A DNA stretch of 43,792 bases, from contig NZ_VFYU01000013.1 of NCBI RefSeq assembly GCF_021012795.1, forward strand, positions 1 to 43,792, written 5' to 3'. Origin of the DNA: Psychrobacter sp. I-STPA10. Lineage in GTDB: Bacteria > Pseudomonadota > Gammaproteobacteria > Pseudomonadales > Moraxellaceae. A program made the position numbers and the translations under genes. Position 1 is the stretch's first letter. Every line of letters starts with the position of its first letter. This document shows positions 8,801 to 16,596 of this stretch, one piece after another. The notes beneath the pieces were generated by a model. The model worked only from the letters and a program-made list of their open reading frames with translations, ran no database searches and was not told the origin of the DNA.

Positions 8801-9255
8801 AACAAAGCAATATCAATGCTGCTGAGCAAACACAAGACAAAAATAGCTTAGCGATATTTGATTGGCAAGATGCCATGACCCGCTCTGCCAATAAACCAGA
8901 ATTGGCAGCAAAACTGGCATTAATGATGATAGATTCAGTAGAAGAAGAGCTAGAAGCATTACAAGCTGCATGGGAGATGCGTGACCGAGCAGAGTTGGCG
9001 CAAATTGCTCATCGCATCTTGGGGGCGTGTCGTTATACAGGAGTGCCGCAGCTACGCCAAGCCAGCCAAGACTTTGAAGATAAATGCCTGTTAAATATAC
9101 AGCATACCACTCCAGCGCAATTTGCCATGTTGCAGCCGAAATATGATGTGCTACTAGAAGCATTACATAACTTGCAAGTCTTGGATAAGTCTCAATACCC
9201 TGAACTGAATTATGATAAGCTGAGCGAAAATGACATGACTTGGAAAATGATATAG
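5836..9255 (+). CDS. barA: BarA/GacS-type hybrid sensor histidine kinase
   Basis: Inner-membrane sensor kinase expected to drive a GacA/UvrY-type response regulator, which is not in this window. Order of parts in 1139 aa: TM1 (~15-36), a periplasmic sensor loop, TM2 (~218-243), HAMP, HisKA with SHELRTPLNS (H347), HATPase with LVSNAIKF and DSGRGI and G2 box YGGTGLGL, a pseudo-receiver-like stretch, a receiver domain with FMDIQMPR (D887) and K in YVGKPIS, and a C-terminal Hpt domain with AHRILGACR (H1059). This is the full tripartite BarA/GacS layout. An Asn/Ala-rich insert (~490-555) splits the ATPase domain between the N box and the DSGRG motif. Only a weak GGAT ribosome site precedes the ATG, which lies 21 nt after the AAA+ gene, so coupling to it is likely. 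Confidence 0.93.
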   Translation: MAYKKRFDFSSAYGQLILLVFFPICVLAGVGAVLVFSETNTAVRSEQRALAEAALVRYEPVVQQMMPLLLNELSQDEESEAEQDSLQESAIDLANHVEKMTTADSSINASAILDESSVLDDKQENYSRFQRILTSINNENHLQRIAVIDETGRVLITAGHKEDKPWGKFSPQQDLIENLQTTTGTAYGSLLGEYGQGSGRHKYWLFVDMDDEPLHIARYRILLALVVTGLFTILILLLSLNIYAKRWITPIYEMRLYLQRTNTDNLYQPLDAESSGELNQLQQDLVKALRRIHSSFQELKNHAEQTEDDLRVAFDEMEMQNISIRNARDAAVSTSQAKSAFLANISHELRTPLNSIDGFINLLARHGKLTAEQDLYVQTIRKSSAHLLALVNDVLDFSKIEAGKLVLDRHEFSLYDAIYEVMDMLSPLAAEKGLRMAVMFYDDVPKQIVGDALRVKQILTNLVSNAIKFTDMGEVVVRVSLDEGVHETAASRLIMNQSDVNQSKPATESKDQQVDNSSSANDANNTNHANGANNANKVNSTDNANTVANIHHAASSIDNRILIAIQDSGRGISETAQKQLFRSFSQGDPSITRQYGGTGLGLVISKQLTRLMGGNIGFYDNERAQLSQDITGSVAGNVQGLKRPQKGSTFWFTMPANVDVIEMMEQESQATILPQLRPLSDSLDAPLQLLVWIDHVASQQVLKASLRPLPIEMTQASSLASALEWLKEKNNAWDWVIVDGGDTEAQEDMAALLKQIRLHYQGKLAIFGYQVALDNTLLGRYKAKSLYQPLNKRQLYALLDTRKRSQVAPIDTPRWQGVKVLAVDDHLPNLLVLDALLSELGIEVITANSGYDAIEIMSKQQARQQKQSGEKSAADSSKDNIDLIFMDIQMPRLSGHEAAQQIRKIESSGKKTPIIALTAHGLSDERDNLMAAGINDYVGKPISQPQLLQILQKWLGGHAANQGQVINGHCLSVIDSNQTDNNQTYNITEQSNINAAEQTQDKNSLAIFDWQDAMTRSANKPELAAKLALMMIDSVEEELEALQAAWEMRDRAELAQIAHRILGACRYTGVPQLRQASQDFEDKCLLNIQHTTPAQFAMLQPKYDVLLEALHNLQVLDKSQYPELNYDKLSENDMTWKMI

Positions 9256-9295
9256 CCATCATGATATATATAAAATCGTGTATATAAGGAACATT

Positions 9296-10108
9296 ATGGA
9301 ATCCCTGACTTCGCAATCGTATCAAACATTAGCAGTAGAGATGAGTGGTCATATTTTACATCTCACTTTGCAGCGTCCTGAGAAAAAAAATGCCATGAGC
9401 TTTGTTATGGTTGATGAGCTAATAAGCATTGCAAAACAAGTGGGCAAGCAGCGTGATATACGTGCGGTGATTATAAAAGGGGCAGAGCAGACGTTTTGTA
9501 CAGGATTGGACTTAGGAGACTTGAATAACCCCAAAAATCAGTTATACGCCGCTTGGGAGCTTGCCAAGCCTTGGCAGAGTCATTTTCAAAAAGTGTGTTT
9601 GATTTGGCGTGATGTGCCAGTACCTGTTATCTGTGTGTTGCAAGGGCATTGTTTAGGAGCAGGGCTACAGTTAGCATTGGGTACAGATATTCGTATTAGC
9701 ACTGCCGATTGCAAATTTGCAGTGATGGAAGCCAAGTGGGGCTTAGTAGCTGATATGGGACTGACGCAAGCAGCATTGGGTGTAGTAAATGCTGATGTGC
9801 TCAAAGAGCTTGCGATGAGTGCACGTATGATAGAGGGGCAGGAAGCGCATCAGCTAGGATTGGTGACCCATGTAAGTGATGAGCCATTGGCGTATGCAAC
9901 GCAGTTAGCAGAGGAGCTCTCTAGCCGCTCACCCGATGCGGTATTGGCAAGTAAGCGTATGATTAATCAGATGTATGCTCAGTCAGCATTAACCTTATAT
10001 CAAGAAAAATTTTGGCAGCTTAAGCTGATGTTGGGGTATAATCGTAAGTTGGCGCTTAAAAAAGCGCGTGATGCGGCGACCAAATTTCGCAAGCGTCAGT
10101 TTAATTAA
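9296..10108 (+). CDS. crotonase/enoyl-CoA hydratase-isomerase family protein
   Basis: Cytoplasmic crotonase-fold acyl-CoA enzyme, 270 aa. The oxyanion-hole segments are TFCTGLDLGDL and GHCLGAGLQLALG, and the N-terminal EKKNAMS is typical of the family. In EAKWGLVADMG the Glu and Asp sit where dienoyl-CoA isomerases carry two of their acidic catalytic residues, so isomerase activity is possible, but the third acidic position appears to be Gln. Substrate cannot be assigned. I start at ATG 9296 because AAGGA (9286-9290) precedes it by 5 nt; the in-frame ATG at 9278 lacks such a site. It lies 40 nt after the kinase gene and may be in the same transcript. Confidence 0.88.
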   Translation: MESLTSQSYQTLAVEMSGHILHLTLQRPEKKNAMSFVMVDELISIAKQVGKQRDIRAVIIKGAEQTFCTGLDLGDLNNPKNQLYAAWELAKPWQSHFQKVCLIWRDVPVPVICVLQGHCLGAGLQLALGTDIRISTADCKFAVMEAKWGLVADMGLTQAALGVVNADVLKELAMSARMIEGQEAHQLGLVTHVSDEPLAYATQLAEELSSRSPDAVLASKRMINQMYAQSALTLYQEKFWQLKLMLGYNRKLALKKARDAATKFRKRQFN

Positions 10109-10130
10109 GTCGAACTAGACTTAACTAGAA

Positions 10131-10146
10131 TGGGCGTCATCGCCCA
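10131..10146 (+). terminator. short hairpin after the crotonase gene
   Basis: TGGGCG-TCAT-CGCCCA, a 6-bp G/C-rich stem 22 nt after the crotonase stop. The downstream stretch is pyrimidine-rich (CATTTCCTCTTTT) but not a clean T tract, so termination here may be partial. Confidence 0.45.
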
Positions 10147-10245
10147 AATTCATTTCCTCTTTTGTATAAGATAATTGGTAAATGATATTTTTCTGACTTG
10201 TTAGTGTCATCATTTTTTTATATTTTTAATTTTTTATATCTTTTG

Positions 10246-10276
10246 CAAGCACTGCCAATAGGTAGTGCTTGTTTCG
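10246..10276 (+). terminator. strong stem-loop, probable second terminator
   Basis: An 11-bp stem (CAAGCACTGCC with GGTAGTGCTTG, one G-T pair) closed by an AATA tetraloop and followed by TTTCGTT. It lies in the 400-bp spacer between the crotonase and MFS genes, directly before a short interspersed repeat. On the opposite strand the stem is followed by A-rich sequence, so plus-strand termination is favoured. Confidence 0.5.
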
Positions 10277-10284
10277 TTCATTCA

Positions 10285-10396
10285 ACTATAGTCAAAGAAC
10301 TACTAAACGGCTACGGTGTTGCCCTTGTTTGCTGTACGACGCTACTATCTGCACTTGGTCGCCTTGTATCTGTTTTAATCTTCTTCGACTATTATA
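10285..10396. repeat. short interspersed repeat with TATAGTC / GACTAT ends (copy A)
   Basis: About 112 bp bounded by ACTATAGTC on the left and GACTATTATA on the right. Its last 31 nt align without gaps to the right end of the repeat at 17597-17718, sharing CCTTGTA and GACTAT. A 68-codon open frame covering it has no ribosome site and is not taken as a gene. The rest of the 10109-10508 spacer holds the two hairpins described separately. Confidence 0.5.
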
Positions 10397-10508
10397 ATAC
10401 CTAGTCTAAAAATTTTAAGCTTTGTCAGTGATATTTAGTGGTTTAGAGAATCTGTTTTATGACACCTTGCTAAGTTATTATTTTTAGAGTTGGTATAAGA
10501 GTTGATAA

Positions 10509-11801
10509 GTGTCTGTTTTGGTGCTTTTTATGTCTGTAGATAATTTAGATAAAACAACACAAACGCCTCAAGATTCGATAGTGGATTCTGACACCATGCC
10601 ACCAAAATTTCCAGTGGTATGGGTGATGATGCTTGGGTTAATTATCGCCATTGGTCCTTTGTCGATAGATATGTATTTACCTGCCTTGCCTGCGATGGCA
10701 AAAGATTTTGGCGTAACCACTGCTGTTATTTCCAATTCAGTACCTGCCTATTTTGTTGGTCTGGTTGTAGGTCAGTTATTTTATGGACCATTAAGTGACC
10801 GAGTAGGACGGGTCAAGCCGTTGTATTTTGGCATGGCTGTCTATGTTATAGCCTCTATCTTGTGTGCCACAACCAATAGTGAATATGTTTTATTTGCAGG
10901 GCGTACTTTGCAGGCATTGGGTGCCTGTGTGGGGGCAGTGGTCACACGAGCAGCGATACGTGATACCTTGCCGCCGAAACAAACAGCCAAGGCATTTTCC
11001 ATTATGATATTAGTGATGGGGATAGCTCCCATTCTTGCTCCTTCATTGGGGGCTGTGCTATTACAATTTTTTGATTGGCATGCCATTTTTTGGTTTTTGG
11101 CAGGATTTGGGGTGCTTAACTTGCTTTTGACCAAATTCTTTTTTTCTGAGACCCTCAAACCCGAAGATCGTAACTATCGTCCCATGTCAACCGTGCTGAG
11201 CCAATATTATGACTTGCTAAAAGATCCTACCTTTGGCTATCCTGCCATTGGTGCAGGTTTGCTGATGGGGGCAATGTTTGTTTATATCAGTGCCGCCTCA
11301 GAGCTATTGATGGACGGCTATGGGCTAAGTGAGGGGCAATTTAGCATTATTTTTGGTATGAATGCGGCAGGGTTTATTGGTTTAACTCAGGTGAATCAAT
11401 GGCTGACCAATCGCTTTCGCTTAGTCAGCTTATTGCGCTTTGGTGCGGTGGTACAAATGTTTGCATCAGCCATGTTGTTTTTATTAGGCGTAATATATGG
11501 GGCTTCTGCTTGGCTACCCTTAGTACTGGTATGTATTTTCTTTTGTATTGCAGGGCTTGGTTTAACTCAGCCAAATGCTGCCGCCATTGCCTTAGCTTTT
11601 CAAAAGCACCGTGCAGGTATGGCAAGTGCGCTACAAGGCTCGATGATGTTTGCGGTGGGTATCTTTGGAGGGCTATTACTGAATTTATTCCCTGCCAATC
11701 CTGTCTTTAAATTAGGACTCACCATGTTTATCTTGATGAGCTTGGGTACGTTTTTAGTATTTCGTATCAATCGTAATTTAAACCTAGATAGTGCTGCATA
11801 A
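10509..11801 (+). CDS. Bcr/CflA-family MFS drug-resistance transporter
   Basis: Inner-membrane major-facilitator exporter of the DHA1 Bcr/CflA type, 430 aa, about 12 membrane segments after a ~35-residue hydrophilic N-terminus. Family marks are IGPLSIDMYLPALP in TM1 and the loop 2-3 motif GPLSDRVGRVKP. Such proteins export chloramphenicol, bicyclomycin or sulfonamide-like compounds by proton antiport; the substrate here is unknown. I keep the GTG start at 10509 because AAGAG lies about 8 nt upstream; the ATG at 10530 has no ribosome site. The gene is monocistronic and converges on the SGNH hydrolase gene with a 20-nt gap. Confidence 0.9.
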   Translation: MSVLVLFMSVDNLDKTTQTPQDSIVDSDTMPPKFPVVWVMMLGLIIAIGPLSIDMYLPALPAMAKDFGVTTAVISNSVPAYFVGLVVGQLFYGPLSDRVGRVKPLYFGMAVYVIASILCATTNSEYVLFAGRTLQALGACVGAVVTRAAIRDTLPPKQTAKAFSIMILVMGIAPILAPSLGAVLLQFFDWHAIFWFLAGFGVLNLLLTKFFFSETLKPEDRNYRPMSTVLSQYYDLLKDPTFGYPAIGAGLLMGAMFVYISAASELLMDGYGLSEGQFSIIFGMNAAGFIGLTQVNQWLTNRFRLVSLLRFGAVVQMFASAMLFLLGVIYGASAWLPLVLVCIFFCIAGLGLTQPNAAAIALAFQKHRAGMASALQGSMMFAVGIFGGLLLNLFPANPVFKLGLTMFILMSLGTFLVFRINRNLNLDSAA

Positions 11802-11821
11802 TTGTTGTTGATGATATGTGG

Positions 11822-12631
11822 TTAGTGTTGATATAGCATATTATTAATATGCTGTGCCAATTGCTGTCCCCATTGCGTGTAGGTGACGCCGCTAGGGTGA
11901 AAGCCATCTTTGGCAAACCATTTTGTTGTGTCCTTATCATTAATAAACTCATCAAGGTTAAAGTTAAAATAATTCACCGCAGACGATTGTTGACATACTC
12001 TTTGTAATAACATATCAAGTCGAGCCGCTTTTGCAGCAATAAATTGATTTAGCGGTGCAGGTAGGGCAGGCATTTGTGCCATGGGTGGTAGGCTACAAAA
12101 TATGATTTGTTTGGCTTTAAATTTACGCTGGGCAATGGTAATGATTTGCTGTAGCTGAGTTTGCCAAAGCGTTGTCGAGACATTTTTGGTGGCATCATTA
12201 ACACCCACCACAATCACCATAATGTCTATCGCTGTGGTTGGTAATGGCAGAACATAAAGCCTATGCAAAATATCAAAACTGGTGTGTCCTGTGGTGGCAT
12301 ACAGTGACCAGTGAATGTGGCTAAACTGTGCCGATAGAGGTTGTTTTTGTAAGGCGGTCAGTAGCTGTCCCATCAGTGCCTCTTTTTGTGAATCTACGCC
12401 CACACCCGCAGCCGATGAGTCACCGATAATCATCAAATTTAATTTGTCTTTTTGCTTTGATTCGGTTTGCTTTGATTCAGTTTGTTTTGAGTCGGTCTCT
12501 GTCAATGATGAAGACAATGCAGTGCTGCCATGACGCTCACCCTCAGCTTCGGGTAGGCGAACCACGCTGCGTTGTAGTTTTTTACCTTGATAAAGGTAGA
12601 TGGGAACTAAAGCGATATCTTTTAGTTGCAT
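11822..12631 (-). CDS. SGNH/GDSL-family hydrolase
   Basis: Esterase/lipase of the SGNH fold, 269 aa. Block I is MIIGDSSAAGVGV with the catalytic Ser at ~72. The block III region reads VVGVNDATK, carrying the conserved Asn. Block V is DGFHPSGVTY, with the catalytic Asp and His. No signal peptide is evident, so it may act in the cytoplasm or at the membrane face. The linker ahead of the catalytic domain contains three TESKQ-type pentapeptides encoded by a 15-bp tandem repeat. The start follows AAGAGAATGTTTCT. A strong terminator separates it from the upstream nadV gene, so it is transcribed on its own. Confidence 0.85.
   Translation of the reverse strand: MQLKDIALVPIYLYQGKKLQRSVVRLPEAEGERHGSTALSSSLTETDSKQTESKQTESKQKDKLNLMIIGDSSAAGVGVDSQKEALMGQLLTALQKQPLSAQFSHIHWSLYATTGHTSFDILHRLYVLPLPTTAIDIMVIVVGVNDATKNVSTTLWQTQLQQIITIAQRKFKAKQIIFCSLPPMAQMPALPAPLNQFIAAKAARLDMLLQRVCQQSSAVNYFNFNLDEFINDKDTTKWFAKDGFHPSGVTYTQWGQQLAQHINNMLYQH
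12451..12495 (-). repeat. 15-bp tandem repeat inside the SGNH hydrolase gene
   Basis: Three consecutive 15-nt units (TTTGCTTTGATTCGG, TTTGCTTTGATTCAG, TTTGTTTTGAGTCGG on the plus strand) encode repeated (S/T)-(E/D)-SKQ residues in the linker before the catalytic domain. Unit loss or gain would keep the reading frame. Confidence 0.85.
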
Positions 12632-12640
12632 AGAAACATT

Positions 12641-12670
12641 CTCTTAAATCTAAAATCTCTTAAATCTAAA
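12641..12670. repeat. 14-bp direct repeat upstream of the SGNH gene
   Basis: CTCTTAAATCTAAA occurs twice, at 12641-12654 and 12657-12670, 16 bp apart, in the short stretch between the SGNH start codon and the nadV terminator. It lies in the likely promoter/leader of the SGNH gene; a regulatory role is only a possibility. Confidence 0.6.
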
Positions 12671-12704
12671 AAATGGCTTTCATCATAACCAATGAAAGCC
12701 ATTT
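12662..12704 (-). terminator. intrinsic terminator of nadV
   Basis: A perfect 13-bp stem (AAATGGCTTTCAT at 12671-12683 with ATGAAAGCCATTT at 12692-12704) and an 8-nt loop, 90 nt beyond the nadV stop. Read on the minus strand it runs into T-rich sequence (TTTAGATTT). Confidence 0.8.
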
Positions 12705-12793
12705 CTAAAACACATAATTTATAAGCAGTAGTCACTGGATAATGGTGATATTTAGTAGATCACTACCTTAAATAAAACTACAATCAAAACTAC

Positions 12794-14191
12794 CTACCAA
12801 CCTGTCCGCTGACGAATGGTGGTTAATGACTCATCAACCAATAATTTACCATCAACAAACACATCTTGTAGCAGGTTGTTATCCTCACTACCAAGTGTAT
12901 TTTCTTTGATGGTCTTTGTATTGCCATTCTCATCTTTGATAAGTGCCAAACGTCCTTTTTTCGAGCGTTTTGAGCGACTGGTAATAGGGTCTTTAAAGAT
13001 ATCTTTCCATTCACCATTGATTTGCACCGCACTGGCTTTCATTGCCCAGCTCATGGTATCACGAGTCACTTGCTGTAGTAGTCCACCACCCATTCCAAAG
13101 GTGACATTATCGGCACTAAAGCCTGCTTGCATAATGGTATCTAAAATTTTACCAAGGCTTTGAGGATTGATGCCGTCCCCTTGAATCAGACGCACATAAT
13201 CGGGCAATACTTTATAGCCTTTGCTGTTAGTGGCCGTACCAAATTTGACTGCCAAACGCTCTAAAGCCTCACGCACCACTTTGGCAGGGTCGCCACTGTC
13301 AGGACGTATCACCAAGGTGCCGCCCATATTTTTGACTTCTTCTTTGAGCGTCTCACCCCAAATGTGGTCGATGGCATTCCATAAATCATAACTGTCTGAT
13401 ACCACAGCGACAATTTTGCCTTCACCACCAAACTGCTCCAGCATATTGGCGAAAGCTTGCTCTTCATGCTCTCGTCCCCATGCGGTCATGGTGCTGTGTT
13501 CAGCAGCAGGGATTGAAAAGGCAGGCATCTCATCATTCATGCCATACCAACGACTAGCAGCGACCAATGCGGTCATGCTGTCTGTACCAGAAAAATTAAC
13601 CAAATGCGCCAAACTGCCTAAAGCTACCGTTTCCATGCTAGACGCACCACGCGCCCCAAAGTCATGCAGCTTAAAGGGCAAACCTGCTGTATTATCCGCT
13701 GATTTTTCTAGCGCATTTTTGATGATATTTTTGCAGTAATAAGACAAACTTGCCACCGTTGAGGGATACCAAATCGCTCGTAATAATGAGGTCTCTAGAT
13801 AGCTTGGCAGCCAATAAAACTCAGGGTCAGTATTAACCACCTGACACACCACATTGGATACAGGCACAATGCTGCCTTCGGGGACAGCTTGAATACGCAG
13901 AGGTAGATAACCGCCATGTTTACTGACTAACAGCTCCCAACCTGAGCGATTAAAGGGTAAACCATGCGCAGTGATGATTTGTTCTGCTTCATCAATATGG
14001 GCAGTGGTGATGGGGGCTTGTAAGTATTCTTTAATATAGGCTTGCAGACCAAAAAACAGCACATCGTAGTCACCTTTGCGGGCTTCAACATAGCTGGACA
14101 TATATTCGCTATCAGGCGGATATTGCAGCCAGTGTGATGCTTTGTAGCTGTCAGCATTTAAAATTAGGTTGTTAAAATTACTGGTGAACAT
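12794..14191 (-). CDS. nadV: nicotinamide phosphoribosyltransferase (NAMPT/NadV)
   Basis: Converts nicotinamide and PRPP to nicotinamide mononucleotide, the first step of the non-deamidating NAD salvage route. The 465-aa protein aligns by eye along its whole length with human NAMPT. The active-site histidine is in PAAEHSTMTAWG (H232), the nicotinamide-binding Asp in SGTDSMTAL (D204), the Arg in DFGARGASS (R181), and the phosphate-binding VIRPDSGDP holds R296. The C-terminus DPITSRSKRSKKGRL is also typical. AGGAG lies 6 nt before the ATG. It is the last gene of a minus-strand run after nadM-Nudix and a metallophosphoesterase, and its product is the substrate of NadM. A 132-nt, hairpin-rich leader precedes it. 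Confidence 0.96.
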   Translation of the reverse strand: MFTSNFNNLILNADSYKASHWLQYPPDSEYMSSYVEARKGDYDVLFFGLQAYIKEYLQAPITTAHIDEAEQIITAHGLPFNRSGWELLVSKHGGYLPLRIQAVPEGSIVPVSNVVCQVVNTDPEFYWLPSYLETSLLRAIWYPSTVASLSYYCKNIIKNALEKSADNTAGLPFKLHDFGARGASSMETVALGSLAHLVNFSGTDSMTALVAASRWYGMNDEMPAFSIPAAEHSTMTAWGREHEEQAFANMLEQFGGEGKIVAVVSDSYDLWNAIDHIWGETLKEEVKNMGGTLVIRPDSGDPAKVVREALERLAVKFGTATNSKGYKVLPDYVRLIQGDGINPQSLGKILDTIMQAGFSADNVTFGMGGGLLQQVTRDTMSWAMKASAVQINGEWKDIFKDPITSRSKRSKKGRLALIKDENGNTKTIKENTLGSEDNNLLQDVFVDGKLLVDESLTTIRQRTGW

Positions 14192-14226
14192 AACAGAACT
14201 CCTCTGTTTGATAATGTTACCTCTAT

Positions 14227-14282
14227 CTTGCCATGCAAGCTTACAAGCGTAGGGTAACGAAAGACCCTTGCCGTCTATCGGC
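14227..14282 (-). promoter_or_regulatory. structured leader upstream of nadV
   Basis: Three small stem-loops lie within 56 nt of the nadV 5' spacer: CTTGC-CAT-GCAAG (14227-14239), GGGT-AACGAAAG-ACCC (14252-14267) and GCCG-TCTAT-CGGC (14270-14282). Together they occupy the spacer between the metallophosphoesterase stop and the nadV ribosome site. They do not match a riboswitch that I can name. Regulation of nadV by this leader is inference. Confidence 0.35.
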
Positions 14283-14323
14283 TTGGGGAAAACTAATAAT
14301 AAAAACTAAAAATAGTAAAGCGA

Positions 14324-15268
14324 TTATAAATAATGCCATGTATTTTTCATAAAGCCAATCATATCATTTAATGGCACAGGGGTGAGCATTAATTTATCGG
14401 CTGATTTTTCTAAAATCAGCATACAGCCAGCTTCCAATTTGCCATGACTATTAAACTCAAGCTCTCTGACTTTGACTGATTGGGTAATGCCATTGTCATC
14501 GAGCGTTTGTGAAAATGGCTCACCTGTATGCCCATAAAAATGATAAGCAAAAGCCACGTGATTGAGTAGCTCTTTGATTTCTGCTGAGCCATAACCACGA
14601 TGACTGTCTGAGCTTTTATCATGAGTAACAAGTACATCAAATTCTTGGGCATTTTTTGCTAATTTTTTTAATGCTTGGCGTTCATAATCTTGAATATACT
14701 GTGGGTGGGTGCGTCCTTTTCTATCACCAATGCGCCCCACACCAACCATTGTTAGGCTATCATTGTCTGTATGTTGCTTTGTATTATGCGTGTCTTTTTT
14801 GTGTTGAGGTTTTAATCCAGCAAAGTTTTTCGACTCTTTTGGTGTATTGGCTTTGCTTTGAATGACAATGGGTATGGCAGTGCGACACACCCATACTCGA
14901 TTGTAAGCATCAATCGGATAGGCAGGCTGCTTTAAAAAGCTTGCATCTTCCTCTAATTTATCCAAAAATTCATGGTCTTCATGATTGCCACGCACACACA
15001 GCATATCGACATTTAGTTCATCTAAAAACTGCGCAATCTCAGTATGAACATAAGCAAAGCCATCAATAAATCCTAGTTCATCTCGGTCATTTTGAGCATG
15101 GCGAAGGGTGGCTTTATCCATACGAGATTTATCAGGAAAAGCCCCCATATCGCCACATTGCAAAATCAAATCAATGGATTTGCCTGTGGTTTTTTGATAA
15201 TGCGCAACCAACTTAAATGGCAATAAAAACTTACCATGAATGTCAGCAAAAATAGCAACTCTTAACAA
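14324..15268 (-). CDS. calcineurin-like metallophosphoesterase
   Basis: Two-metal phosphoesterase with the whole motif set in order: FADIHG near the N-terminus, QCGDMG, RGNHEDHE, VLVTHD and FYGHTG. About 314 aa. Substrate unknown; the family includes nucleotide pyrophosphatases, phosphodiesterases and protein phosphatases. It lies between nadM-Nudix (49-nt gap) and nadV, so a job in NAD(P), ADP-ribose or mononucleotide turnover is an attractive inference. Start choice: no ATG fits. The TTG at 15268 has GGAGAGGG five nt upstream and gives MLRVAIFADIHG; a TTG at 15283 would place that ribosome site inside the gene. A roughly 35-residue hydrophilic stretch (~150-185, Lys/His/Thr/Asn-rich) interrupts the domain. 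Confidence 0.82.
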   Translation of the reverse strand: MLRVAIFADIHGKFLLPFKLVAHYQKTTGKSIDLILQCGDMGAFPDKSRMDKATLRHAQNDRDELGFIDGFAYVHTEIAQFLDELNVDMLCVRGNHEDHEFLDKLEEDASFLKQPAYPIDAYNRVWVCRTAIPIVIQSKANTPKESKNFAGLKPQHKKDTHNTKQHTDNDSLTMVGVGRIGDRKGRTHPQYIQDYERQALKKLAKNAQEFDVLVTHDKSSDSHRGYGSAEIKELLNHVAFAYHFYGHTGEPFSQTLDDNGITQSVKVRELEFNSHGKLEAGCMLILEKSADKLMLTPVPLNDMIGFMKNTWHYL

Positions 15269-15317
15269 ACTTGCCCTCTCCAAACTATCAAGAATTTTCT
15301 AAAAAGCTTTTAAAAAA

Positions 15318-16346
15318 CTACAAACCCACCATTTTGCAAATAATAGCGTAGTGGTCTTCAAATATTTGCTTAGGGTCAAGCTCCGCAAGCGGTAGCCAAA
15401 ATGCTTGCGCTGCATCATCGCCGCCTTTGACTTTAGGCAGACCACTGGCATCACTTTTTAGCTGAAAATAAAACGCTTGGGTGATGGTGCGCCCACGAGC
15501 AGAGCGGTACGGGTCATCAAAAGTATGCTGACTGTGACGTGAGCCACGTAGCACAGGCTCGGGTACTTTTAAGCGGGTCTCCTCACGTAGCTCACGAATA
15601 CACGCATCTAGCAAAGTTTCTTTTTGATTGACAAAGCCACCCGGTAATGCCCACAGTCCACGCCCTGGCATACTACGCCGCTCTACCAATAAGATATGTC
15701 CTGATTGTACCACCACCGCATCGGCAGTCATAAAGGTAGGTGGATAGGGGGTGTCTTCCCATTGTTTTTTGTATTTATCAACAAACCATGCTTCTTCTTG
15801 CAGTTGATTGTATTCCTCGGTTTTTTTAAATGTATCTAGCACCTTGCGAGTAGAATCAGGAGTACGCTCAGGTGTTGGTGTTGCACCCATCAGATAGCCT
15901 TCACGAATCGGAGTGGCAGATAGGTTTTTATAATTGGGTACAGAGATTGCCGCCCAGTTAGGGAACAATGATAGGTAATAAGAAGAGCTGTCTTTAGAAT
16001 GTCCGATAAGACCAATATCGGAAGTCAAATCCCCAGTGACAGATTTTACTGCTGCCTGCACATATTGTAGCCAGCGAGTATCATTATATAAGGCATCATC
16101 GAGTCCCACACAGTGAATACGTGCGGCTTCATCATCTGAATATGCCCCTTTAATCATTTGTGAGCGTTCTACTACGCTAAACGGATTACGCAGGCTACGG
16201 GGCAGATTTGCTGAACCAATCAGCATGATGACATTATCAGCACGTTGTAACGCCTCATCAACCACGGCTTTATGCCCAAGATGAAATGGCTGAAAGCGAC
16301 CAATAAAGACGAGATATTTAAAATGACGTTCAGATGAAGCACTCAT
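15318..16346 (-). CDS. nadM: bifunctional nicotinamide-nucleotide adenylyltransferase / Nudix hydrolase
   Basis: Two-domain enzyme, 342 aa. The N-terminal nucleotidyltransferase domain has the FIGRFQPFHLGHK motif (H22, H25) and the C-terminal ISVPNYKNLSATPIREG signature of archaeal-type NadM, which adenylates NMN to NAD. The C-terminal Nudix domain carries ALPGGFVNQKETLLD followed by RELREET (Nudix box ~237-257; the last glycine of the box is replaced by Arg), expected to cleave ADP-ribose or related pyrophosphates. This architecture is known from Synechocystis and Francisella NadM-Nudix proteins. AAGGAG lies 9 nt upstream of the ATG. First gene of the salvage cluster: NadV makes NMN, NadM turns it into NAD. 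Confidence 0.95.
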   Translation of the reverse strand: MSASSERHFKYLVFIGRFQPFHLGHKAVVDEALQRADNVIMLIGSANLPRSLRNPFSVVERSQMIKGAYSDDEAARIHCVGLDDALYNDTRWLQYVQAAVKSVTGDLTSDIGLIGHSKDSSSYYLSLFPNWAAISVPNYKNLSATPIREGYLMGATPTPERTPDSTRKVLDTFKKTEEYNQLQEEAWFVDKYKKQWEDTPYPPTFMTADAVVVQSGHILLVERRSMPGRGLWALPGGFVNQKETLLDACIRELREETRLKVPEPVLRGSRHSQHTFDDPYRSARGRTITQAFYFQLKSDASGLPKVKGGDDAAQAFWLPLAELDPKQIFEDHYAIICKMVGL

Positions 16347-16596
16347 AAACGCAAACTCCTTGCAGTAAAACTTTTGTTGTAATCGGCAATATTAATTAGC
16401 ATTGGCAATAATCAAGCCATCTATCATAGCACCATACTGACATAAGTGAGGATATTTTCACAAGTTAAGCAAGCTTATTGACGGCTTTATCAATTGATGA
16501 TGCGTAAAAATGAGGCTGGTAAATTATATTGGCAAGTTATATTGATTTGATTATTTTGTTTTGATTGCCTATATCCATATCTTATTGTTCCCTGAG

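Noticed and set aside
8813..9325. 170-codon open frame on the minus strand
   Set aside because: Entirely antisense to the kinase C-terminus, whose Hpt domain is clearly coding on the plus strand.
10198..10404. 68-codon open frame on the plus strand
   Set aside because: It runs through a terminator-like hairpin and the short interspersed repeat, has no ribosome site, and its composition is that of the repeat.
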